A DNA stretch of 64,000 bases from Plantago ovata (lineage: Eukaryota > Streptophyta > Magnoliopsida > Lamiales > Plantaginaceae): the NCBI GenBank assembly GCA_028274465.1, contig CM051456.1:106181348-106245347 (forward strand). The letters run 5' to 3'. Both the position numbers and the translations under genes were made by a program. Under the pieces are notes generated by a model, which was not told the DNA's origin, ran no database searches, and was given only the letters and a program-made list of their open reading frames with translations. Shown in pieces: positions 23,501 to 35,523 of the stretch (positions within the stretch are counted from its first letter, which is position 1; every line of letters starts with the position of its first letter).

Positions 23501-26308
23501 AACTAATAATCAATAACATAATTAATCAACACCACATTGGTCACAGCAATGTCAGTAACACCATCGTCACTGAATAGTGAAGAGACTGAGCATGGAAATC
23601 CCACTGGATCATTTTAAAGTTATTAAGAACATACAACATATTGGAGGTCAATTCCCGTAGACCATCTCTTATGCCAATTTTTATTATGATTTATAAAATT
23701 TTGCCATATCCGAAACAAAACATAGAACATGAACCAACTAGTGCCTAGGTACCTTATTTCATTTTCCTCATTATAGTTTTCTTTGATTTATTAGTGCAAA
23801 ATGAGGAAGCATGATAAAGGGAAAGGAAAGACTACTTGGTGAGAGTGCATTTGTGTTCATCTTGCTGAATTAACATATGAAGTAGATTTTTATTTTTTTT
23901 ATTATTTATTTATTTATTTATATATTTATTTATTTTGAATGGGAATGGAAAAGACACGCAGCATACAAAAGCTTGATTTGAGTTCAACTTTATATTTAAT
24001 TGAAATGTTTACAAAATAAATATTTATGGGTATACAGCTACAAAATAAATATTTATGGGTATACAGCTACAAAAGCTTGAATGATCAACTTTATTTTTCA
24101 CTAACCAGATCTCTCTGTACCTTATAAAATACTCAATATTGAGGTGAAGTATTGAATTTGTTCTCTTAATAATTACAATCCTGTTATGTTTCTGTCAGCT
24201 GTAAAATTGACGGTAGGAAAGAGACCAGAAATGAATATAAATAAAGAAACAACGCTATTTTCATAATTACCTTGTCCAATTGTCCATGCAAAAATGTTAC
24301 TAGAACTTAAATCCTATACTAGAGAAACAGATTTGAACACGTTTATATGTGAAACATTGCTCTTGCCAATCAGGGGAAATAGGATAATATTAATAGGTTC
24401 GGGAAATAGGTCTTCAGTGACCAAATATAGAAAATACACTTCAGAAGATGCTTTAATTCAAACTTACAGGTAGAGTCTCCCATATCGCCTCATCACTTAT
24501 ATTTTCATCATCTCCAGGCATAAGTGCCCTACACATCCTGAATAATGTAGAATATATATCGATTAAGACTATGATTCAAATCTAAATATCCTTGAGCTTG
24601 AGGTTCATGACTAGCATCAACTAATACACAGATTAGAAGTATTACCTAATGTTATCGGCCAATATAGCAATTTCTAGCGCTAGCAGAGGCAAAAAAGCAA
24701 TCTTTAGAGGTACAGCTGCAATTCATCATCAGAAGTTGTTGAGCATTTTGAAAGTCTTATTTTACTCCACAGGCAATTAAGTATCATTATGTACCAGAGG
24801 ATGTGGAAGTTTACCATATGTTTTCTCAAGATGTACACAGAGAAGTATTTCAAAAGCAACAAGCAATGGCATTGCCACAATAGCATGAAATGGTGCCCAC
24901 TGTGCATGGAAAAGTATAATATGCTTATCATTACTTGTTTGTTAACATCAAGGATGAATCTATAAAATATTCACAAGTGGAATATGTTTTGTCATACATG
25001 GCGTCCATGGGGCATAGAAGGGGCAGGCAACGAGAATCTGCCTCTTGCCACGACAGCATGAAATAACCAGAGAGGAGAAAATACCAACCTACAGAAATTA
25101 ACAACAGAATATGAATTTGAAATTATGTAAGCTGCACGAACCAATGTCCAAACAGAGAGCTATATTACTTGATAAACAGAAGTTGCCTAACAATCAAGAA
25201 GCATTAACAATTTCAACATGTTCAATCTAGGGGTTGACCATAACTGTACCGTCCAACGTAACCAGTTCCTAAGCATACAATCGAGGACATGATAGATTAT
25301 GCCATGCAAAGGATATACCACTCATTAATGAGTACTCCCCACCTATATGGGGGTAGGTAACCGTACGGTTGCATATCGTGCACAACCGTTTACAAGCCTC
25401 AAAAGGTCAGAACCACGGATCACATAAACTGGCTCACTATGTCACCAAAGCTCAGCCTCAACGGAGTATATAAGGCACGGAACAAAATGTGAGTTATGCT
25501 TGTAAAATGGCAAACGAGGATACATAAAAACCAACGCAAAAACAATGATGCACCACCACCAATTTGGCAATATCGGTAATTGAACCAATCTGTCCAACTA
25601 ATTCGCTACACTCTAGATCTCCATAAAAAAAGCATTTGGCTTATCTCACATGACAACCATAGGAACCGATGTATCGAAAAGGACAAATAGTTTTGGTCTC
25701 AGACATGATCATAACAAGCCTCCAGCATCTCTCTCCAGCATCTTCTCTATTTTTTGTCTTCCCATTTCCATAATCTATAACCCTCCCACTAGAGGAAGTA
25801 GGGCAAGTCATAAAACAAATTGCAGAATTCGATCGAAAACATAATAACATGAGAACGATTTCTTCAATTAAAACTGTGATCTGTGAAATCATTTGTGCTC
25901 CAGAATTCATCAATACTAAATAATGAGAACACAAATACAAAGCCTAATTAACCAAGCATAAACGAACCAAAGCAAATACTAAAATGTAATCCACATTTTG
26001 TGCACATTTGATAAATTGTTGACCAATTTATAAAAGTCAAACTAAAAAATCATCACCACGAAATTCCGTTTCAGAGCAATTAATTAAAAACAGATAGACA
26101 AAATTCTGAAATAATTAAACTGCAAAGAGCTAATTAAACAAAAAATAAAAATAAAATAAAAAAAAGGAAGGAAAGTAAGAGGAGAAACTGACCACCAGGA
26201 AGAGTGAAGAGCTCGATGAAGCTTTAGAGAAAGCAGTAAAGTGAAGGAGAAAAGCAAACCATGGGCCGCCGCTACCTGCAAAGACTTGAAAACTCTCCTC
26301 CAGCTCAT
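20532..26308 (-). CDS. TMEM185A-type multi-pass membrane protein with C-terminal RING finger
   Basis: Fourteen exons join in frame to 459 residues: 26308-26193, 25088-24998, 24899-24815, 24715-24646, 24537-24468, 23398-23329, 23108-23063, 22973-22724, 22642-22437, 22359-22285, 21962-21902, 21782-21702, 20943-20864 and 20610-20532. All introns are GT-AG. The start MSWRRVFKSLQ and the block SPLWLFHAVVARGRFSLPAP match the plant 'transmembrane Fragile-X-F-associated' family (Arabidopsis At1g68820/At1g73950, from memory). There are about eight hydrophobic segments up to residue 300, a cytosolic-looking linker, then a complete C3HC4 RING: Cys412, 415, 427, His429, Cys433, 436, 443 and 446. A membrane-anchored E3 ubiquitin ligase is the likely role, with unknown substrates. 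The gene ends VYIEERLHINDV. A TATTT-rich intron region holds a 29-bp tandem duplication. Confidence 0.93.
24011..24070. repeat. 29-bp tandem duplication in an intron of the RING/TMEM185 gene
   Basis: The unit ACAAAATAAATATTTATGGG plus TATACAGCT occurs twice head to tail with no mismatch seen. It lies in the intron between exons 24537-24468 and 23398-23329, and the perfect match suggests it is recent. Confidence 0.85.
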
Positions 26309-26876
26309 GTTCATTACTATGAATTTCGAAACAATTGGGAACACAAACAGTCAAACACAAATCTCTCTGTAATTTGCTCCTTGCTTGTGAGAAAAGTAAC
26401 TGTCGGAGAGAAAGGAAGGAAATGAAGGAGGCAAAAAGTTCAACGGAGGTTTTGAGAAAGGATTTATTTTATTTTATTTTATTTATTTCTTTATTACTCA
26501 AAAACAAAAGAAAAATGAAACTGATAAATCGAGCGGGGTGGGGCCTACCAGGTCTCTAAGCTCAAGCTGTACGTCGCTGTTGTCACTGTTGTGTTTGGAG
26601 TTTAGTGTGATTTGGCTGTTTTGTAGTTGTCCGAAATTGCCCATGCTGTGTGGTTGGTGTAGGGAATTGGTTCCGGGTTAATTTGGTCATTACACGGATG
26701 ATGGTGGGAAATTGGCTTTAATGCGTGACTCATGTCACTCACTCACGCTAGGCGTTTTTTCTTGCATTTCATAATAAATTCTTGTCTCATACAACAGGTA
26801 GGGGCAGGTTTTTTTGGCAATATAACACCTCTGATATTTTCGTCAATAATACTTCCATGTTATGAAAACAAAGGTG
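26309..26876. other. 5' flank of the RING/TMEM185 gene
   Basis: This region should hold the promoter and 5' UTR of the leftward RING gene. A purine-rich stretch (GGAAGGAAATGAAGGAGG, about 26,415) and an ATTTT repeat (about 26,465) are present. No other gene was recognised. Confidence 0.5.
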
Positions 26877-27130
26877 CACGGCGAAGTTAGGAATTTTCAT
26901 CAACATTCATATTAAATACACATACAAAGAAAAAAAGATAATTATAAAATTTTTTTCCCCAAAAACTGCAAAATATATTCAAATTAAGAAGTCGTAGAGC
27001 AAAGCATACATCAAATGCTCAATACCAAACTAGGCAAAATACCACCAACACCTAAGACAATTAATATTCCAGACTCCACGAGTCACATCATACTCACGTA
27101 CTGTTCACCAACAAAAATATCACATGTACC

Positions 27131-28005
27131 TAGTGTTTTAAAAGGCTCACCTCGGGGCATTTTACACCTAAAAAGCCCCGAGGCACATGTATGAGGCGGT
27201 AAGTGTTGTGAGGCGTACGCCTCGGTGGTCGGGCGTACGCCTTTTACACCTCGGAGGCCGAGGCATACGCCTTTTACGCCCCAAGGAGCGAGGCATACGC
27301 CTTTGAAATTCTGTTATTTTTCCTTATGAAAAGGTAGTTTAAATCTTGAATTTAAATTCTTCTTATTTTTTTACTTTTTTATGTTTAGAACATTTAAATG
27401 TTTCAACAAAAGTTCACACATTTGATTTTGCATGAATATGTAACATTAGAATTCGATGTTTTGTCCAAAATAAATATTTAATAATATGAAAAACTGAATA
27501 TTTTGAATGATGTCATCTCTAGTTTACAATTTTTCTTAGAATTAATTTATTATAGCTGAAGATTTATTCTTTAACTTATGAGGATGACGTATTTCTTATA
27601 TATGCAATACAAATTATATAACATAATATTGTATTATACTTCTATTAAATAAGCTGACAAGTGAAATTGAAATATAGTTGAAGTATATATGTAATTTGAT
27701 GTTGGGTAACATATATTATGCAGATTCAAACGTAAAACGTACACTTATAAACCTATTATCTAAGCATTTTTCTTCATTGTTACTCTTTTGGCTTCTATTT
27801 CTATTGTTTTGGAAATATTTTTTTAACTTTCTACTCACAATTCATGATTTATGTTGTGATTTCGTCTACTAACTTATAAAATTATAATTTTAAAATAACT
27901 AATTGGGTATATTTATGGAGCATACGCCCCGTGCCTCAGGGCATACGCCTCGCCTCAAGGCACGTATTACGTCTCGCCTAACGCCTTACGCCTTTTAAAA
28001 CACTG
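27131..28005. mobile_element. Non-autonomous hAT-type element with 8-bp target duplication
   Basis: The ends are TAGTGTTTTAAAAGGC and, inverted, GCCTTTTAAAACACTG. They are flanked by CATGTACC (27,123-27,130) and CATATACC (28,006-28,013), an 8-bp target duplication with one mismatch. At 875 bp it has no coding capacity. Both subterminal regions are packed with (G/A)GGC(G/A)TACGCC palindromes, plausible transposase-binding sites, while the middle is plain AT-rich DNA. Confidence 0.85.
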
Positions 28006-28027
28006 CATATACCTTAGAGTGGATGAA

Positions 28028-30607
28028 CTAAACTTGTACTCTTCGTTTCTTTTTAGAATAGAAATCATCAATCATCAAATCAACATCAATGCACTTTGCT
28101 ATCTCTCTTTCAATATAAACAACCATAAAATATGTTAGATAATCTTTTTCCATTTTATTCTGAAGAGTTGTTTTCACAAGCTTCATGGTTGAAAAGGCAC
28201 GTTCTGTTGTTGTTGTAAAAACAAGAAGTGTTAAGATCAGACAAAATAACATGCCAATTAAATTATGAAGTTAGACTCCCCGAAGAGAGCAAACAAGGTG
28301 TGTGTGTGTGTGTGTAAATTAAATTATAAGAAGAAAAAACATGTCAACCAAATTGTATTGTTCAGCCTTATTTGTCGCTGACAATCTTTGACATAACTGA
28401 GTAATTAAGAGTAGTCAGATTTTGAAAACTTTCATCACGAACAACACCTAGCTCATAATGTGCTAACTCGCATCTCAACTTGTACATATCTTGTCCACCG
28501 ATATCACATGGATAAAAATTTCTCTGCTAGTCTGCATATATGATCAACACTAAACGACTTGAAGTTTCCCTTAGGTTCCAAAGCAGAGCAAAGTATGAAG
28601 CTCCATTGCATCATCCTTGAATCTGTTATTCAGCTCTTCCACTTGGAAGTCGATTACCGCATGAAATATATCAAAATGATAATGGTGCTCGACAATAATG
28701 GAATCTCTTTGTTGACATAAACGTCCAGGACCATATAACCCATCCATGCCAGGAACCTCAATGCCATGCTTCAAGCATACTGTTTGCACATACTCAAGAA
28801 GAATATCGTACCCTTCTATTCTGAGTTGCTGAAGGAAAATTTTTGTGTGAGAGACACAATCCATGGCGTTTACAATTTCTACAGCCTCCCCTTGCAAAGC
28901 TTGACAAAGAAAATTATGATCCCCATGACTTTCTGCATCAAGTGCAAGATAAATATGAAATCAAATGTCTTCATCTCCCTCAAGCAACCATCAGCTTCAC
29001 CATGCATAGACCTAGATGAACCATCTTTCATTATCAACCCCACCCCCTTGGTAACAACACCAAACATATCGACTATACTACAAATGGATTCAAAATGGGA
29101 ACCCCAACGAGTTTTCCCAGCACGCTGCAAATTACAAACTTGATTAGCTCCTCTACCAGTGTCACGTTCACTTGTTGCAACCATGTTTTCTACTTCTATA
29201 GCTTCAGCAGATTGCAATTCAACTTGACGTTTAGGGGAAGAAAGAATGAGATTCACAATACAGTTCAACTTAGAAAAGAAAAGCCAAACAGATGTCTCAC
29301 TTTCAGCAGCGACAACTAAAGATAATTGGAGACGATGGACAAAACAATGAACATAATACACATATGGAGAGTCCTTCAAGAAAAGAGCTTGAAGCCAATT
29401 CCATGAGCCACGCATATTGCTTGCACCGTCATATCCTTGGCCTCGCATGTTGATAACATGTAGGTTGTATTGAGCAAGCACATTACATATGGCCTTTTTA
29501 AGTGTTGCAGCAGTGGTATCACTAACATGTACAATTGCAAAGAAGCGCTCTCGCAAGAAGCCCTTGATGTCTACATAACTCAATACAATGGCCATTTGTT
29601 CTTTATAAGATGCATCTTTAGCTTCATCCACCAAAATGCTGAATTTTGAATTCCCTCTCTCCTCACGAATGTTTGCCCGCACCCTATTATCTAGAACACT
29701 CAAAAAGTCTTTTTGGATGTCTGAAGATGTATAGGATGCATTTTTTGGTGCTATCTCCAAAACTTCACCAATATCAGGATGTAATGTTCCTAATAGCTTC
29801 AGCATCTCAAGAAAATCACCTTGGTTGGCTAAAGATTGAGATTCATGATGCCCTCTAAGTGCACAACCCTGCATAGTAAGCCACCGAATGGCTTGAACTA
29901 TTATACTAAAACGGAATCTGTTCTTTTTCTTCTACATTCTGAACCACCGACAATTGGTCTATGTGACGATTTTGAGCCATTAAATATGACATAGAAGCTT
30001 GAGCAGCTGCATGAGATGAAGTAGGACAATCAGCCCCTGCATGGACTACAAAGGCACAATTTACACCATTAACATGACCCCAATCACCATACCTGTCAGG
30101 ATCAGTAAACTGTAGTATGACGGGAATCCTCAGTTTCAAAAAGGTAACATGGAAAGCAAAAAGCTTTATCTGTGGAGGCTGAATATTCTAACCACTTGAA
30201 TTTCTTGTACCACTTGTAATTGAATCTGCAATACTGAGTTCTGAACCAAACTCGCTTATAGTTGAGAAGCTTGGGCTAATAGAACCCAAATTGATGTATG
30301 CCCGTCTAATTGCATCCCTTTGATTTAACGGATATTTTATTGGAATGCGTTTACTTGGATCACGTTGAAGAGAACTGATAACTGAATCAAGATCCAAAGG
30401 AGATTGTTCTTTAGATGGTGATGGAGGCGAAGAAGTACCAATATCGTCTTGATGATTCATTGGATTTGTTGGTACATGTTCTGGTGTGTTGTTATTAAGA
30501 GGCAAACGCTCTTCACTTGCTGATTGTTGTCCCTTTGGTTTCAAAAAGGAAAGCATGTCTCTCTGATTATTGTTACTCTCCCTTTTCTTTGGCTTTTGAG
30601 ATGACAA
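28028..30607 (-). pseudogene. hAT transposase pseudogene (zf-TTF, DUF4371, hAT dimerisation domain)
   Basis: Read leftwards, the pieces are: an N-terminal low-complexity region (30,607-30,188) starting MSSQKPKKRES, a TTF-type zinc finger around 30,190-29,906 (AFCFPCYLF; NGVNCAFVVHAG), a DUF4371/transposase core (29,874-28,879) with FSILVDEAKD and QGYDGASNM, a central piece (28,897-28,571), and a C-terminal dimerisation segment (28,252-28,028) with TTERAFSTMKLVKTTLQNKM. These lie in different frames separated by stops and gaps, so no full transposase can be made. Intact members of this family are about 700-800 residues and cut and paste the element by a DDE mechanism. Loss of function is directly visible from the frame breaks. 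Confidence 0.85.
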
Positions 30608-30837
30608 AAACTATTAGTTAAAAAATTGACTTCACAATAAGGCATGTTCTGTTGTCACAATGTATGTAACCAAGTTAGAATCACTACTCAACAAGCACCT
30701 AATATGTATATTACTACTTACTAGAAGCAGCCAGCAGGCCTGAAATTATTTCACACTAAAAATTGACTTCACAAATCACAATCAGCATACAACTAACTAC
30801 TCAGTAGTCTCCTACTTAAACTCAATAACTCATTATA

Positions 30838-30840
<3 letters not shown>

Positions 30841-30871
<31 letters not shown>
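30841..30871. repeat. Poly-A tract of about 30 bp
   Basis: A run of A without interruption lies within the 5' part of the decayed hAT element. It may mark a retroposon end or simple slippage; nothing upstream identifies a retroposon. Confidence 0.7.
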
Positions 30872-30873
<2 letters not shown>

Positions 30874-31589
30874 AAATTCCAGGCAAGCAAATTCAAGCAA
30901 TATTAGTACTAATTATACACCAAACAATAATGGCTAACAAAATTACATAGTAAAATGAATACTAAATTATCCTAAACAAGTATCAATACTAAATTCAACC
31001 CTTGAGCTAAATTGAAGTTACATATAAAAATACCCAAATTTCCAAGGACAAGAAAAGGAGTCCGGACAACAAGACCGGAATTCGCAATTCCGGATGCTAT
31101 ATATATGTGTGATTAATGATTGCCTACAATAGTGGATTTGTGGGCTCCAAGAATTGAAGTAGACCACACCAGATGAAAAAAAAAATTGCGTTGAGTTGCC
31201 CTTGTTGGTTGCCGTTGTGCGGTTGTGCTTCACCGCTTGGAAGAAGACAAAGGATAAAGGATAAAGTTACACAATTATTGTCGTTACTTTATTTTATTTA
31301 TTTGTTGCTTAATTAATTTTATTAAATTTGGAATTGGAGTGTTGGACTACAACTTGGGCTTGTGCTATATTAGGCTAGCTGCCATTCCAATACACAAAAT
31401 AGGCTATACTAATTTTATTTTTTTAAATTATTTTGTTCAACCTGTGCTACAGCCCATGTTACTTGTGGGCTGCCTTCGCCCTGTGTACGGCTGTAAAATA
31501 TAGAAATCTTTAAGTTTTAGTGAATGACATTTATCTTTAAAAAGAAAAGTGTGCGGGACTGCAGCTGCATTATAACATTGAGACAATGT

Positions 31590-32190
31590 GATAAAAAAAA
31601 TCATTTACCACCTGAACAGTGAACAATTGATGAAAGTTCGTAAAATTCGGAGTCGCACCTTTGTGTTGCATCAGAACTTCAAAACAAATAAGAATTTCCC
31701 AAGCCAAAGGGGCTACTTGAGTAGGAGAAAGTGCAAGCCTATTCAAGATTTCCCAGAAGAAAGGCGGATAAGGAAGTCAACGAATGCCCAAAGATAACAT
31801 CTTTTCTTCAATGACAAGAATGCTACACATCGAGAAATTATAAAAGAATCTTCTGGACCTGGAATTATAATCTCCAGGTAATATTGTATTTCGTATTTCC
31901 TTCGAAGCTCTAGAATATTATCTACAGTTAAGATCGACCAAGTAGTGGCAATAAGCCCATCCTTATTCCTTTCTCCGTGACTGGAATATAAATGAATATG
32001 ATCAACCAAGCAACCATACAATCTATGATGGAAATGAGAAGCATCGGCAGGTAAAGGCCCGAGAGCTGAAAAATAAGTTATCCAACCAGAAGACCTGGGA
32101 ACAGCAAGATCCATGTGGGACAACGAAGAAGTTGATGATCCTGCAACCGAGTTCCTAAGTCTCTCAAGAGGTCGAGAACCATCCACGGAC
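31590..32190 (-). pseudogene. Fragment resembling the 'putative gypsy type transposon' N-terminal domain
   Basis: On the - strand the open stretch from 32,186 to 31,743 reads ...ELRRKYEIQYYLEIIIPGPEDS and then FVDFLIRLSSGKS. Beyond the stop the reading continues in pieces (PLWLGKFLFVLKF). The order of a 'KYEI' block, a 'PGPEDS' block, a 'FVDFxIRL' block and a 'xAWxILxxFEVL'-like block is that of the plant gypsy-type transposon domain (PF04195 type). It is broken and isolated. The similarity was judged from memory and is moderate. Confidence 0.45.
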
Positions 32191-32447
32191 GAGAAGACCG
32201 AACCTCCTATGAAGAACGAAGATCACCCTTGTGTATTGATGGAACTTCCTCATCGGAACTATCTCCTTAATGATCAGCAGCTTGAAGCTCTTCTATCCGA
32301 GGAGGAGGTGGATCTGGAACAAACCTGGAAGAGTTTTGAGGAATGAAATAACGATAATGATGACAATAAAATAGTACTCGTCATCAAGGCTCTATTTTGA
32401 CCTTTTATTGTCATTTTACTTATATTTTAGTAAGAAGTAGTTACTTT

Positions 32448-33960
32448 TGATATGTTTTGTGTCACAGGGTCTCTGGATGCAATATGGTGAAAATAGCGTA
32501 AAATAGGCTTATTTTGGTGCAATTTGAGCTTACTTTGGAGTCTTGGCTTTTCCATGGAGTAACCGGAGGTTCCCGAGGTCCGAGAAGTACAATTTCAGGC
32601 ATTTGATGGAGTTTCGAGGGCTTTCAAACAATAAAAGTTCGGAAAAATTCTCTACGGACAGGTGGCTCAACGACAGGAGCAGGTGGCGCCACGCCAAGGT
32701 TGGCGCCAAGACAACTTCTGTTGGCGCCAAGCCAACTGACGGGATCAGATTTCAGAAATTGTATTTAAACTCGTTTTAATTAGGTTTTTCATAAGTTTTC
32801 ATTTATTAGCAGCCTAGCACGAACTCTAGAGAGAAGATACTCTTTGGAGGCAACCCTGAGCCTCCAAACACTCGATTTTCATCATTGGATTTGCTACCGT
32901 TGCTAGATTTCATTGTTTTGCTTGGATTCGACATTGGATTGTTATTGCTCAACCGATCATTGAGTATTTCCGTATAAATCTCTATATCTTTTTCAGATTT
33001 ACTATGTTTTCTATTGCTTTTGCTATGATTATGAATATGCATGTTGCTTTATTCGTTATGAGTAGCTAATCGGTACGTGTTGATGGTAGGATGTAGGTTA
33101 TATTGATATGCTTATGATTATGTTAGCATGAGGTTATGAAAAGGATGAATATATGGCCTGAGATATGTTGATGTTTATAGTTTGCTAATAACAAACCTTC
33201 GAATTAGGATAGTGACATGATTCTAGGTCAATTAAAGACTATAAACAATAACTTGCTAATAGTATATCTTCGAATTGGTTGGTGACAGCTTCCATGGTCG
33301 ATGAAGGGTGATAACATAGCCATAACTACATGTATGTAATGCTGGAAATTTAGTGTGTTGAGTTTCTCCATGTATGCATGAGATTTTAAAGTAACAGTGC
33401 CTCGTAATTGCCTTCAATGATATTGTATGCTTCGTTATGCATGTTATTGATGATACATGTGTACAAACGGTGTGACTACCTACGTCTATCGCTTCCTAAC
33501 ATATGATTAAGTTATATCAATATGCCTACAACCTACTATCAACCGTTTATCTCATATTTGAACTTCGTTAGTATTTATCTCTGCTGTTAGTGTTAGTTTA
33601 GTTATTGTTTGATATTACTTTATTCCAACAATATTTATTCTCAATTGATTAAGTAGAAGTAAGTGAGTAAGAGCCTAAGGTAGATCCTTAGAGACCGACA
33701 CTCGAGTTAACTTGTCATTACACTAAGTTTTGTGTAGTTTAGAGTTAGCTTGGCATAAACATAAGTAGTATTTGATACTTATTTTTCTGTACGGCAGTTA
33801 AACACTCATCACGCCCGAGTAAGTAAGGAACAAAGGCAGAAGAGTTGGTTGATCGAGGATTCATCGAACTAAAAGAGGGGTCACAACCCGCGTCTTGTCC
33901 CACGACTCCCTCTAGACATCCTGTTAAAGACATCCATGAGAATTCATTAGAAAAATATAT
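32448..33960 (+). repeat. Probable LTR (solo or truncated) of a gypsy-like retrotransposon
   Basis: The region lacks coding sequence but has the texture of a long plant LTR. It has three TGGCGCCA-type repeats (32,690-32,735), a CTCTAGAGAGAAGAT leader-like segment after an AT-rich zone, and the ATGAGTAGCTAA motif (33,059-33,070) often seen in long gypsy LTR/leader regions. No partner LTR was found in the window, so this rests on resemblance only. Confidence 0.35.
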
Positions 33961-35523
33961 GGATTAAGCTAGAATGGGGAAATCCTACGACGAACTATCC
34001 CCAAAAAAGTTACAACTCATTTTACAAGCAAAGCCCATTATGACCAAGATAATAGAAGCAGCAGAAGAAACGGGTAAAAATACATAGTAAGGGTCACTGT
34101 CCAAAATAAAATAAAATCCATAAAGCAAAGCAAGAAGAAAAGATCGGAAAAATACGATAGACGACTATAGGCACAAAAAGAAAACAAGGAAAGAGGGTCC
34201 CTTGACTTTAAAGGTTTGTTTCGATTTAATCAGTTCAACAAGAACAGATTTGATTGTGGGAGAACTAGTGGTTTTCTAGAAAGACAAAGGATTTTCTTTG
34301 GAAAAAATGACATAGAAAGTGAAAGGATCTCAAAGAAAAACTAATTATACTAGGTCAGGGGCGGGAAGTTGAAGAGACGCCTAAAAAATTCTAATCAACT
34401 CAAAATTGGCAAAGCCAATTAAAGCTTATTGCAGATAATCAAATACGCGCGTAAGACTTTTACAGTTTACGACACTCAAGGCTCGATTGCTATCAATCAC
34501 ATAAAAGAATACCTCTCGTCTTAAAGACGGTCGAAGTGTATTATGCTGCCAGAGCACATCCAGACTCAAAAGTCCATTGTCAATGCCCAATCAAAACTTT
34601 GGCACGATACTGCCACGACATTATAGATCCGATAGTATACATCTGAACTCTTAATCACGTCTGCGTACATGAAACATACATCCGTAGGTAAAATGCTCAA
34701 GCCATGCATATAGCATATAAGAACATGCATCACTTCTTATTTCGTGCATGTATCATACTTCACAACATCTACAGGCTCCTAACCCGAAGACCTGTTCATG
34801 GGTATTGCCTCCTAAGCCTCGAAGACCCGTTCACAAGTAATGGCTCCTAAGCATCGAAGAACAGCTCACGGGTATTCTCTCTTAAGCCTTGAAGGCCCCT
34901 GGAAAGGGTACATATTTGTTTTGGAACAAAACCATATGCATTCTTCCTCAACAATGTGGGAGTCATGCACCCAAAGAATCTACAAATCGACACAAGGTTC
35001 CAAATCAACCCACGAGTTGACATAAGTCGTGATCAGTTGGTTCGAATAAAGTCTCTCGACACAAAGAATTGGACCGGTTTGACCAACACTCGACACAAGG
35101 GTAGGGCCCGACTCGATGAATATATATATTGAAGACGAAAAAAGCACACGCCATGCCCACACTCATATCCATTATCAATCTCTTTACAAATACCTCGTTT
35201 TGTACTTTGAACTATTTCCTCAAACTACTTGGGAGGGGGGGGGGAGAATTAAGATTGATAAAGGTTGAGCGATGGGAGCCTAAATGGACACCTCTTTTTT
35301 TCAGTAAGCCCGATTAGCAAAGCCAACGACAGCCTAAGACCGTTCGGTCACAGTGCCACGACACTCTGATCATGTATGGTCACAACACCACGGCAGAGCA
35401 TTTTATTTGTTCCGTTCAAGCATCTCAAGCTGATTTAGCAACCAAAATGTCATCCCGAGACGGTGTTTTATTGCGTTTGAGCACCTCAGACTGATTCATC
35501 AACCATAACCATCGTTACTCAAC
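33961..35523. other. Retrotransposon debris and spacer
   Basis: No gene was recognised. The region includes a small tandem repeat (34,770-34,915), repeated 'CGACACAA' motifs (34,988-35,100), a G10 run (35,225-35,234), and sequence that continues on the other side of the CACTA element at 38,545. Confidence 0.35.
34770..34915. repeat. Degenerate tandem repeat, about 36-bp unit, four copies
   Basis: The unit is roughly CTCCTAAGCCTCGAAGACC followed by GTTCACGGGTATTG. Four consecutive copies diverge from each other. It lies within retrotransposon-like debris. Confidence 0.7.

Larger units (their letters stand above)
26877..31485 (-). mobile_element. Decayed hAT element encoding a zf-TTF/DUF4371 transposase
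   Basis: The coding remains (28,028-30,607) are of the plant hAT group whose transposases have a TTF zinc finger and resemble 'zinc finger MYM-type protein 1'. Putative ends are CACGGCGAAG at about 26,877 and, inverted, CTTCGCCCTGTG at about 31,474-31,485. No matching 8-bp target duplication was found for these, so the ends are tentative. A separate hAT-type MITE sits inside the left (3') part. Confidence 0.6.

Noticed and set aside
33745..33933. - strand small protein
   Set aside because: It falls in the LTR-like region and lacks family similarity.
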